6,307 nucleotides of DNA, from NCBI GenBank assembly GCA_009782015.1, contig WQUP01000069.1, positions 1 through 6,307 of the forward strand. The letters are read 5' to 3'. Made by a program: the position numbers and the translations under genes. The DNA comes from Endomicrobiia bacterium. GTDB lineage: Bacteria; Elusimicrobiota; Endomicrobiia; Endomicrobiales; Endomicrobiaceae. This document shows positions 1-5,591 of this stretch, in pieces. The notes below the pieces were generated by a model that was not told where the DNA came from, ran no database searches, and saw only the letters and a program-made list of their open reading frames with translations. Position 1 is the first letter of the stretch. Every line of letters starts with the position of its first letter.

Positions 1-134
1 TTATATCCGTTCCGTCTGCGATAATAATCGGCATAGCGGTATTTTTTGCCGTTTCCAAAATACTTAAGTCGGAAGAGTTGGACGTTTTTATGCAGACATA
101 CTATAAAAAAGACAGAGTGAAGAGTGGAGAGTGA
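1..134 (+). CDS. C-terminal end of a polytopic membrane protein, possibly MurJ-type lipid II flippase (partial)
   Basis: The window opens inside a reading frame (first whole codon at 3) that gives 43 residues and stops at TGA 132-134. The visible part is one hydrophobic helix (SAIIIGIAVFFAVSKIL) followed by a charged tail KSEELDVFMQTYYKK. A last transmembrane helix followed by a K-x-EEL tail is how MurJ/MviN and related polysaccharide flippases often end, so a flippase of the inner membrane is the best guess. That is family resemblance from a short piece, and other multi-pass transporters remain possible. The last six residues (RVKSGE) and the stop codon are encoded by the AGAGTGR heptamer arm of the following repeat module, so the natural C-terminus has probably been rewritten by that repeat. 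Confidence 0.5.
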   Translation, partial: ISVPSAIIIGIAVFFAVSKILKSEELDVFMQTYYKKDRVKSGE

Positions 135-247
135 AGAGTGGAGATACGGCAAAGTTTTTTTGTTCGTCATTGCGAGCCTGCGAAGCAGGCGCGGCAATCC
201 AGGGTAGTTGTCGTATCTTCACTCTCCACTCCTAACTCTTCACTCTG
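113..247. repeat. Heptamer-armed inverted-repeat module 1 (AGAGTGR arms)
   Basis: The left arm (113-148) is tandem heptamers AGAGTGA/AGAGTGG, four full units from 114 plus a partial one. The right arm (212-247) is its inverted complement, 31 of 36 positions matching without gaps by eye. The core holds a T-run (155-161) and a hairpin: outer stem ATTGC 169-173 with GCAAT 194-198, inner stem GCCTGC 176-181 with GCAGGC 185-190, GAA loop. The core motif CGTCATTGCGAG...GGCAATCC resembles a hairpin repeat seen in many bacterial genomes (recollection, not searched). The left arm holds the stop of the upstream gene. The right arm ends about 7 bp before the Shine-Dalgarno of the next. Confidence 0.85.
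176..190. repeat. GCGAAGC-type mini-hairpin in module 1
   Basis: Perfect 6-bp stem closing a GAA triloop. The heptamer GCGAAGC (180-186) at its tip is known as an exceptionally stable DNA mini-hairpin. No T-run follows on the + strand, so it does not look like a classical intrinsic terminator. Confidence 0.8.
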
Positions 248-265
248 CCGTTAAAAGGGGTTTTT

Positions 266-865
266 ATGTTAAGGTATCTTGCAGTCCTGCTTGTTTTAGT
301 TATTTCTATGGCGGCCGGAATATTTATCGGCGTGAAAATCGGCGGAAAAATCGTTGAGAAAGAATCCAATATCAACATAAACGCCACTGTAAAAGAGATT
401 CTTCCCGCAGCGGAATATGCAAGCCTCATTTACCAGTACACCACCGTAATAACGCATTCCGAGGCGGTGCAGCTTTTCGGCGTGGATATACCGCTTACCG
501 GGAAAAAAGCCATTTACACCATTGACGGCGCAATAAAGATGGGCTTTAATGCCGCCGATATCAAAATAGACGTAACCTACGGCAATATAGTGCTTCACAT
601 GCCGAAAATAAAAATACTTTCGCACGAGATATATCCGGAAACATTCAAGTTATACGACGAAAGCACGAGTCTGTTTAACCCATACACCCTGAAAGACGCC
701 AACGCAATACAGCTTGCCAACAAAAGCGAAATGGAGCTGAAAGTAAGACAAAACCGCGGTCTGTACGTGCAGGCCAAGACGTATGCCGAGGATCAATTCA
801 GAAAGCTGCTTGAAAGCGTGCCTGGAATAAAAGATAAGTACAGAGTAGTGTTTGAATGGAACTGA
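266..865 (+). CDS. DUF4230 domain membrane-anchored protein
   Basis: This 199-residue protein has an N-terminal hydrophobic helix (about residues 4-24, LAVLLVLVISMAAGIFIGV) and then a soluble region, so it is likely anchored in the inner membrane with the domain outside the cytoplasm. The body matches the DUF4230 pattern as I know it: an E-Y...Y-T-TVITHSEA stretch near 50-68, LFGVDIPLTGKKAIYTIDGAIKMGF at about 70-95, a short beta motif IVLHMPKIKILSHEI near 109-123, and the signature YDESTSLFNP around 130-139. The biochemical role of the family is unknown, and I do not assign one. The length suits a single-domain member. The start is ATG 266, preceded by AAGGGG (255-260) at good spacing. Its stop (863-865), unlike those of four other genes here, lies just outside the adjacent repeat module. 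Confidence 0.85.
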   Translation: MLRYLAVLLVLVISMAAGIFIGVKIGGKIVEKESNININATVKEILPAAEYASLIYQYTTVITHSEAVQLFGVDIPLTGKKAIYTIDGAIKMGFNAADIKIDVTYGNIVLHMPKIKILSHEIYPETFKLYDESTSLFNPYTLKDANAIQLANKSEMELKVRQNRGLYVQAKTYAEDQFRKLLESVPGIKDKYRVVFEWN

Positions 866-905
866 TAACGGCAATTAAAAATTAATAATTAACAATTAAG
901 AATTA

Positions 906-935
906 TTGTGTTTTCGCTTTGCAAAAACTTATAAT
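906..935 (+). promoter_or_regulatory. Candidate sigma-70-type promoter inside module 2, upstream of uvrC
   Basis: TATAAT at 930-935 is a perfect -10 hexamer. The best -35 at 18 bp spacing is TTGTGT (906-911), which matches only the TTG of the consensus. Transcription would start near 942, inside the 938-956 hairpin. In AT-rich DNA a lone TATAAT is easily met by chance, so confidence is low. Confidence 0.3.
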
Positions 936-937
936 AG

Positions 938-956
938 GTTTCGCCTGCGGCGAAAC
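938..956. repeat. 8-bp stem hairpin in module 2 core
   Basis: GTTTCGCC (938-945) pairs with GGCGAAAC (949-956) around the loop TGC. No T-run follows. It would lie in the 5' leader of a uvrC transcript if the candidate promoter just upstream is real. Confidence 0.8.
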
Positions 957-1002
957 ACCGACATTTTTCATTATTAATTGTTAATTATTAATTGGAGTTT
1001 TA

Positions 1003-2295
1003 ATGAACAAATACCTTGAAAACATACCGAGGCTTCCCGGCGTTTACATAATGCGTGACGGCATCGGGACCATCATTTACATCGGCAAAGCGATCAGCCT
1101 TAAAGACAGAATATCTTCGTATTTCCATTCAGACATAAACTCCAAGTCAACCGCAATAATAAGCGCAATGCGCAAAATAGACTACATACTTTGCGCTTCG
1201 GAAAGGGAAGCTCTCATAATAGAGCGGCAGCTCATAAATAAAGTCAAACCCTATTTCAACGCGATGTGGAAGGACGACAAATCTTACCCTTACATAAAAC
1301 TGAGCGCAAACGAAGATTTTCCGCGGCTTATTCTTACCAGAAAAAAGCTTAAAGACGGCGCGCTTTATTTCGGGCCGTATCCGCAGCAGTTTTATATAAA
1401 AAAGCTTGTGCACTGGCTTGTGAAGCTTTTCAAGCTCCGCCCTTGCAAGCTTGAGTTTTCCGAAAAGGATCTTCCTGACGAGAAAAAGGTAAAATCGTGC
1501 ATGTATTACCACACAGAGATGTGCTACGGGCCGTGCCTGGGTAAAATCACTTCTGCAGACTACAAAACTAAGATAAAAGACATCGAGCTGTTTCTCAACG
1601 GGAAGTTTAAAAAGCTTGAAGACGAGTGGCAGGAGCAGATGGATGCGCTCAGCGGCGAAATGAAGTTTGAAGAAGCCGCGGAAATAAGGGACAGGCTTTA
1701 CGCCGTACGGAATATGTCGGAAAGAGTTATGATAAGCGAAATAACTCAGGATGAGATAAACCGGTCGGTTGACCGCGCAGACAGCATAAACGAGCTTAAA
1801 AATGAACTCGGGCTGAAACACATGCCGGCTATTATAGAAGGCTTTGACAACTCGAATATCCAAGGGACAAACGCGGTTGCCTCAATGGTGCGCTTCCAAA
1901 ACGGGCTGCCGGACAAAAAGAATTACAGACGCTTTAAAATAAAAACGGTCGTCGGAGCCGATGATTTTGCAAGCATGAGGGAAGTCGTTTTCCGCAGATA
2001 TTCAGGTATAATAAGAAGACATGAGCAGCTGCCGGATCTAATTTTGATAGACGGCGGCAAAGGCCAGCTCGGCGCAGCCATGAGCGCGCTTGAAGAGCTC
2101 GAGGTGCCTGTTCCGGCTGTTTCGCTTGCGAAGAGGGAAGAGGAGATATTTTTCCCTCATAAAGACAAACCGCTTGTGCTCGGCAGGAATTCGCCCGCGC
2201 TCAGACTTTTGCAGGCAGTTAGAGACGAGGCGCACAGGTTTGCAGTGAGTTACCACAGAAAACTGAGGAGCAGGCAGTTAATAGTTAACAGTTAA
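1003..2295 (+). CDS. uvrC: UvrC-family excinuclease subunit, shortened (no C-terminal HhH domain)
   Basis: UvrC makes the incisions in UvrABC nucleotide excision repair. Residues 10-90 are the GIY-YIG nuclease: GVY 14-16, YIG 26-28, the R of LKDR near 36, E74 in LIIE, then DDKSYPYIKL. Four cysteines follow (C138, C166, C174, C178, the last three as C-x7-C-x3-C), matching the cysteine cluster reported to bind [4Fe-4S] in E. coli UvrC. A UVR motif for UvrB contact sits near 206-241 (FEEAAEIRDRL). The RNase H-like nuclease core keeps D282 (FDNSNIQG), D321, D350 (LILIDGGKGQL) and H411, equivalent to the E. coli catalytic residues. At 430 residues it is well short of the usual 550-610. Only about 35 residues separate UVR from the core, and the C-terminal helix-hairpin-helix domain is absent. 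The start ATG 1003 has GGAG at 994-997. Residues 426-430 and the stop are encoded by a repeat arm. Confidence 0.93.
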   Translation: MNKYLENIPRLPGVYIMRDGIGTIIYIGKAISLKDRISSYFHSDINSKSTAIISAMRKIDYILCASEREALIIERQLINKVKPYFNAMWKDDKSYPYIKLSANEDFPRLILTRKKLKDGALYFGPYPQQFYIKKLVHWLVKLFKLRPCKLEFSEKDLPDEKKVKSCMYYHTEMCYGPCLGKITSADYKTKIKDIELFLNGKFKKLEDEWQEQMDALSGEMKFEEAAEIRDRLYAVRNMSERVMISEITQDEINRSVDRADSINELKNELGLKHMPAIIEGFDNSNIQGTNAVASMVRFQNGLPDKKNYRRFKIKTVVGADDFASMREVVFRRYSGIIRRHEQLPDLILIDGGKGQLGAAMSALEELEVPVPAVSLAKREEEIFFPHKDKPLVLGRNSPALRLLQAVRDEAHRFAVSYHRKLRSRQLIVNS

Positions 2296-2326
2296 TAGTT
2301 AATAGGTAATAATTAATAATGTTGGT

Positions 2327-2343
2327 GTGCGGCTTAGCCGCAC
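2327..2343. repeat. Module 3 hairpin a
   Basis: Near-perfect palindrome GTGCGGCTTAGCCGCAC: 7-bp stem with a TTA loop. GC-rich but with no following T-run, so it is at best a weak terminator for uvrC. Confidence 0.8.
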
Positions 2344-2353
2344 CTAAATAATT

Positions 2354-2366
2354 GCGGCGAAGCCGC
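2354..2366. repeat. Module 3 hairpin b (GCGAAGC type)
   Basis: Stem GCGGC / GCCGC with a GAA loop. The tip GCGAAGC (2357-2363) is the same mini-hairpin heptamer as in modules 1 and 4. Confidence 0.8.
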
Positions 2367-2374
2367 TCCAAAAT

Positions 2375-2394
2375 TGACGCGCTTTGTCGCGTCA
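2375..2394. repeat. Module 3 hairpin c
   Basis: Perfect 7-bp stem TGACGCG (2375-2381) / CGCGTCA (2388-2394) with the six-base loop CTTTGT. Confidence 0.8.
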
Positions 2395-2418
2395 TCCCCG
2401 AAATTTGTTATTGGGGAT
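2394..2418. repeat. Module 3 hairpin d
   Basis: Stem ATCCCC (2394-2399) / GGGGAT (2413-2418), extendable by a G-T and an A-T pair, with an AT-rich loop. It shares base 2394 with hairpin c. The TCATCCCC...GGGGATCC pattern resembles a repeat unit common in bacterial intergenic regions (recollection). Confidence 0.75.
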
Positions 2419-2463
2419 CCATGATTAACTATTAATTATTAATTTTCGTTATAAAGAGGTTTA

Positions 2464-4605
2464 ATGAACGTAATGGCATTGATATTTTTTATATTCGCTA
2501 TTTTTACCGCGCTCGTGGCTTTTCTTGTGCTTTCAAGAAGGTCAAAGTCCGCGGTAAATATTACGTTTTCTTTTCTATGCCTTTCGCTGACGCTTTGGTT
2601 TTTCAGCTTCGGCAACATGTTTATAAGCTCCTCTCCGGATTATGCGCTCTTATGGGCCAAGACGGGCTTTATAGGAATAGCATTTGCTTCCATACTTCTG
2701 CTGCGGTTCATCTATGCCTACTCAAAAACTATAGTCAATGAAAAACTATTCATATTTTTCTACTGCGCGGCATTTGCCGCGGCAGCGCTGAATTTCTACA
2801 CGGATTTTTTCTACAAAGGCACGGTAGTCCACTTTTTCGGCAATTATCCCAAGGCTGGAATTCTTTACGCGCTTATCCCGCTGCAGCTTATTGTAAGCAT
2901 TGTTTTGGCCATGAGAAATCTTAAGGAAAACCTGCGCAAGCCAGATCTGACTGCGTTCAGACACCAGCAGATACGCAGCATACGAAACGCGCTTATACTT
3001 TTTGCGTTTGTTTTGATAGACCATTTCCTGACATTTTTTTATCTTCCTTTGTATCCTGCAGGGGCGCTTTGCGCCGTGATATTTACCGCAGTAATAATTT
3101 TTTCGCTCGGGAGATATACCTTTGCCGACGTCAAAATTATCGTAAGCCGCGCCTTTATATTTTTCTTCATAATTGCCGCCGCAATAGCGCTTTCTTATTT
3201 CGTATGGAACAACACGCAGGTCTGGATAGTATCCGCGGTATTTACATTCATACTGGCCGTAGCCGGCACATATATATACAGAGCCGCCATCGATAAGACT
3301 GCCGAACTCTTTCTTGCCGAGCAGAAACAGTACCACAACACGCTCATACAAGCCGCAAGCGGCATGGCGCGCGAGCACAAGCTTGACAGGCTTTTAAAGC
3401 TCATATCGCTGATAGTGATAAAGGCAGTCAAAGTAGGAAACGTTGCAATTTTTATAGAAAACGAATCAGGTAAGCTCTTTGAGTGCAGGCATATAAGGCC
3501 GTCGGTTTCCGAGGAGATGGTGTTTCCTTACTCGCTAATGCATCCGTTCGTGGTATTTATGAAAAACCGCAAAAAGCCTTTTGTTACTGCCGACCTGCCG
3601 CTTTTTATCACCAACTCCATAGATATGCCGTTTAAGCCGGATATGGTTGTGCCGTTCTTTTTTGACGAGGGGGCAAGCGGCTTCATAGTTCTCGGCGCCA
3701 AAAAAGGCAAGACGCCGTTCAACAGGGAAGACATAAGGGTGTTCAACACTCTTTCCCGCCAGACTTCGCTTGCAATAGAAAACTGCATATTCTTCGAGCA
3801 GTTCAAAGAGACGCAGGAAAAAATATTCGCCGCGGAAAAACTCGCTTCGGTCGGCGGTCTTGCCGACGGCGTCGCGCACCAGATAAACAACAGATTAAAC
3901 CAGTTTTCCATGATAGCCGGCGAGCTGAAATACGAGCTTGAAGATTTTCAAAACAACAATAAAGAGCTTATCGAGCCCAACGACAAGCTCAAAAAAATAT
4001 TCGAGTATATAACCGGCCTTTCCGATTCGCTCACGCAAAACATCAGGCGCACCGATTCCGTGATAAAAGGCATTTTAAACTATGCCAGAGTTGAGAAAAA
4101 AGGGGATATGTTCTCGGAGTTTTCGCTTAAGGAAGTGTTTGATCTTGCTATGGAACTCTTAAATCTCAAGCACAAGCTGCACAAAGATTTTGAAATCCGG
4201 TTCCACTTCAAAAACGGCGACAAAATATACGGCATCCGCTCGCAGATTATAGAGTGCGTTTACAATGTGCTGGACAACGGCTACGAAGCGATTATAGACA
4301 GAATGGAATCGCTTGACGACGAAGAAAAGCAAAAGTTTAAGCCCCTCATAAAAGTCGATTTGAAGTATTATGAAGATAAAGCCGTCTTCGCCATACAGGA
4401 TAACGGGATGGGGATAAAAGAAGAAAACAAAGTTAAGATTTTCGCCCCGTTTTTTACAACAAAGTCATCTTACAAATCCGGCACAGGAATAGGCCTTTAC
4501 ATAGTGAAGAGAATGATCGAGGAAAACCACAACGGCAAACTCTCGTTTGAAAGCAGATACGGCCACGGGACAAAGATAATATTTGAACTGCCTAAAGGCA
4601 AGTAA
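2464..4605 (+). CDS. Membrane sensor histidine kinase (multi-TM input, GAF, HisKA, HATPase_c)
   Basis: This 713-residue sensor kinase would autophosphorylate on a histidine and pass the phosphate to a response regulator, none of which is in the window. About nine hydrophobic helices occupy residues 3-272 (a 7TM-like N-terminal sensor plus two more), placing the input in the inner membrane. Residues about 295-445 look like a GAF domain (sequence ending FNTLSRQTSLAIEN), then a short coiled linker. The H-box is ASVGGLADGVAHQINNRLNQ with phospho-acceptor H472, and the second dimerisation helix runs to about 545. The ATPase domain has an N-box NVLDNGYEAI (601-610), G1 QDNGMGI (645-651), an F-box FAPFFTTK (660-667) and G2 GTGIGLYIVKRM (673-684), so all catalytic motifs are intact. 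The layout recalls PrsK-like kinases, but the H-box differs. The start ATG 2464 has AAGAGG just upstream. The last residue and stop lie in the first heptamers of module 4. Confidence 0.93.
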   Translation: MNVMALIFFIFAIFTALVAFLVLSRRSKSAVNITFSFLCLSLTLWFFSFGNMFISSSPDYALLWAKTGFIGIAFASILLLRFIYAYSKTIVNEKLFIFFYCAAFAAAALNFYTDFFYKGTVVHFFGNYPKAGILYALIPLQLIVSIVLAMRNLKENLRKPDLTAFRHQQIRSIRNALILFAFVLIDHFLTFFYLPLYPAGALCAVIFTAVIIFSLGRYTFADVKIIVSRAFIFFFIIAAAIALSYFVWNNTQVWIVSAVFTFILAVAGTYIYRAAIDKTAELFLAEQKQYHNTLIQAASGMAREHKLDRLLKLISLIVIKAVKVGNVAIFIENESGKLFECRHIRPSVSEEMVFPYSLMHPFVVFMKNRKKPFVTADLPLFITNSIDMPFKPDMVVPFFFDEGASGFIVLGAKKGKTPFNREDIRVFNTLSRQTSLAIENCIFFEQFKETQEKIFAAEKLASVGGLADGVAHQINNRLNQFSMIAGELKYELEDFQNNNKELIEPNDKLKKIFEYITGLSDSLTQNIRRTDSVIKGILNYARVEKKGDMFSEFSLKEVFDLAMELLNLKHKLHKDFEIRFHFKNGDKIYGIRSQIIECVYNVLDNGYEAIIDRMESLDDEEKQKFKPLIKVDLKYYEDKAVFAIQDNGMGIKEENKVKIFAPFFTTKSSYKSGTGIGLYIVKRMIEENHNGKLSFESRYGHGTKIIFELPKGK

Positions 4606-4640
4606 TAAGTAATAAATAATAAGTAAAAAGTTTTTAAATT

Positions 4641-4656
4641 CCCCTCAGCTGAGGGG
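4641..4656. repeat. Perfect 16-base palindrome in module 4
   Basis: CCCCTCAGCTGAGGGG is its own reverse complement. It could form a hairpin in RNA or a cruciform in DNA. No T-run follows on the + strand. On the - strand it is followed by AATTTAAAAACTTTTT, a weak terminator-like context. Confidence 0.85.
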
Positions 4657-4659
4657 TGG

Positions 4660-4670
4660 CTGCGAAGCAG
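4660..4670. repeat. GCGAAGC mini-hairpin in module 4
   Basis: Stem CTGC / GCAG with a GAA loop, tip GCGAAGC (4662-4668). The same tip occurs in modules 1 and 3. Confidence 0.75.
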
Positions 4671-4706
4671 ACGGGGTGGTTGCCTTTAGCAGTTAATGGG
4701 ATATAT

Positions 4707-5570
4707 ATGAAAAAATTATTTTATGCACTGTTTTTAGTCTTACTTGTACCGGCGATTGCTTATGCAAGCAATTGTGATGATATAACAGCAGGTATGAATC
4801 TTGCTTGGCTATGGTTTGTACTTCTTTTGGTATTAATAGCATTACTAGTGAAATTAATAATAAAAGAAATAATACATTATGTCAAAAAAACTTCTGAACT
4901 TAAAAAAATTCTAAAAATCATATTACTTACAATACTTTTAGCATTATTAATTTTCCTAGCATATAATGATATTCGTATGATTTCCACAGTTTTATCTGTG
5001 CCGAGAATTACCTGCTATCTAATGTATCCAAGTTATGAAAGTATACTTGAATCATTTGTAGCATTGATTCCAGGACTTTTTGTGGTATGTATATTACTAA
5101 TAATGATATCAATAAAAAAAGAAATAACGCATTCAAGTCAAAACTCTGTTCTTAGAAAGAATCTAAAAATCATATTACTTACAATACTTTTGGCATTATT
5201 AATTTTCTTAGAATATAATAATTTTCGCATGATCTCAAATTGGAATCCGTTTTGTATGCTAATGACTATATCATTGATGCTATTGATGGCAGGACTTTTG
5301 TTGGTATTTATATTACTAATTTTGTGGGTATTTATATTACTAATAATGATATTAATAAAAAAAGAAGTACCGCATTCAAGTCAAAACTCTGTTCTTAGAA
5401 AGAATCTAAAAATCATATTACTTACAATACTTTTGGCATTATTAATTGTCCTAGCATATATTTATTATGTTTGTGTATTTAATCCTATGGCCAATCCTAA
5501 ACCCCACGGCATTGAAGAATTTGAATCTATTAAAATATCTTCCAGCGCGTATAACATAGTTAGATATTAA
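4707..5570 (+). CDS. Unrecognised AT-rich multi-pass membrane protein with three internal repeats
   Basis: I do not recognise the family. From ATG 4707 the protein is 287 residues. It starts with a good signal-peptide-like segment, MKKLFYALFLVLLVPAIAYA, with a possible AYA cleavage site after residue 20. The rest is mostly hydrophobic helices (about 33-54, 69-86, 112-136, 153-169, 184-217, 234-255) and a short polar C-terminus. The unit LKIILLTILLALLIFL recurs at 69, 153 and 234. Copies 2 and 3 also share the preceding HSSQNSVLRKN loop. The frame stays open to a GTG at 4656, but that start would lie in the module 4 palindrome and put 17 unlikely residues before the signal peptide. Its ribosome site is weak (TGGGA, 4697-4701). 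The DNA is much more AT-rich than its neighbours (10 G+C in 4861-4920 against 26 in 1681-1740 of uvrC), suggesting a foreign or fast-evolving gene. ogt follows after 21 bp. Confidence 0.75.
   Translation: MKKLFYALFLVLLVPAIAYASNCDDITAGMNLAWLWFVLLLVLIALLVKLIIKEIIHYVKKTSELKKILKIILLTILLALLIFLAYNDIRMISTVLSVPRITCYLMYPSYESILESFVALIPGLFVVCILLIMISIKKEITHSSQNSVLRKNLKIILLTILLALLIFLEYNNFRMISNWNPFCMLMTISLMLLMAGLLLVFILLILWVFILLIMILIKKEVPHSSQNSVLRKNLKIILLTILLALLIVLAYIYYVCVFNPMANPKPHGIEEFESIKISSSAYNIVRY
4911..4985 (+). repeat. Internal repeat copy 1
   Basis: Encodes the first LKIILLTILLALLIFLAYNDIRMIS unit. It aligns without gaps with 5163-5237 at about seven mismatches in 75 bp by eye. The offset of 252 bp keeps the reading frame. 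Confidence 0.85.
5085..5217 (+). repeat. Internal repeat copy 2
   Basis: Aligns without gaps with copy 3 at an offset of 243 bp (81 codons). Bases 5128-5204 are identical over 77 bp to 5371-5447. The match continues on both sides with scattered changes. Confidence 0.9.
5328..5460 (+). repeat. Internal repeat copy 3
   Basis: Third copy of the unit, containing the 77-bp exact match (5371-5447) to copy 2. Just upstream it overlaps a smaller duplication, the 18-base word GGTATTTATATTACTAAT at 5303-5320 and 5327-5344 (24-bp spacing), which encodes VFILLIL and VFILLIM back to back. Confidence 0.9.
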
Positions 5571-5591
5571 ATAAGAGAGAGAAAATACTTA

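Larger units (their letters stand above)
872..993. repeat. Heptamer-armed inverted-repeat module 2 (AATTAAY arms)
   Basis: The left arm is tandem heptamers of the type AATTAAT/AATTAAC/AATTAAG from about 873 to 907. A 20-bp stretch (880-899) is repeated perfectly as its reverse complement at 974-993. The 74-bp core between them holds two hairpins: TTTT-c-GC / GC-AAAA (911-926) and a perfect 8-bp stem GTTTCGCC / GGCGAAAC (938-956) with a TGC loop. The module fills the gap between the DUF4230 gene and uvrC. The right arm stops at 993 and the uvrC Shine-Dalgarno GGAG begins at 994. Confidence 0.9.
2276..2444. repeat. Heptamer-armed inverted-repeat module 3 (AGTTAAY arms, four-hairpin core)
   Basis: The left arm is six heptamers (2276-2317): AGTTAAT, AGTTAAC, AGTTAAT, AGTTAAT, AGGTAAT, AATTAAT. 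The right arm (2424-2444) is three inverted heptamers, ATTAACT then ATTAATT twice, matching the left arm with about three mismatches in 21. The core (2318-2423) carries four consecutive hairpins, so the whole could fold as a stem topped by a multi-branched head. The first third of the left arm encodes the end and stop of uvrC. The right arm ends about 10 bp before the Shine-Dalgarno of the kinase gene. Confidence 0.88.
4600..4680. repeat. Heptamer-armed module 4 (AAGTAAT arm, right arm missing)
   Basis: The left arm (4600-4634) has five heptamers decaying to the right: AAGTAAT, AAGTAAT, AAATAAT, AAGTAAA, AAGTTTT. The core has a perfect 16-base palindrome CCCCTCAGCTGAGGGG (4641-4656), then a mini-hairpin CTGC-GAA-GCAG (4660-4670), then ACGGGGTGGTT. 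That core resembles a recurrent bacterial intergenic unit (recollection). I see no inverted AAGTAAT arm before the next gene, so the module looks half-complete. The kinase stop TAA (4603-4605) lies in the first heptamer. Confidence 0.75.

Noticed and set aside
1147..1863. Long open frame on the - strand opposite uvrC (also 2746-3378 opposite the kinase)
   Set aside because: The + strand genes there carry clear conserved motifs. The antisense translations show no recognisable domain and are explained by codon bias of the real genes.
113..2444. Classical insertion sequences or MITEs
   Set aside because: No transposase, no shared terminal sequence between modules and no target-site duplication seen. 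A MITE-like origin is not excluded but cannot be supported.
2318..2463. Displaced or frameshifted uvrC C-terminus (HhH domain) downstream of the stop
   Set aside because: The gap is too short for the domain and consists of hairpins and heptamers, with no GIGP-type motif in any frame I read. A simple frameshift is therefore unlikely.
4656..4706. GTG start at 4656 extending the AT-rich membrane protein by 17 residues
   Set aside because: The GTG overlaps the last base of the CCCCTCAGCTGAGGGG palindrome, and the extension translates the hairpin core. ATG 4707 begins a typical signal peptide.
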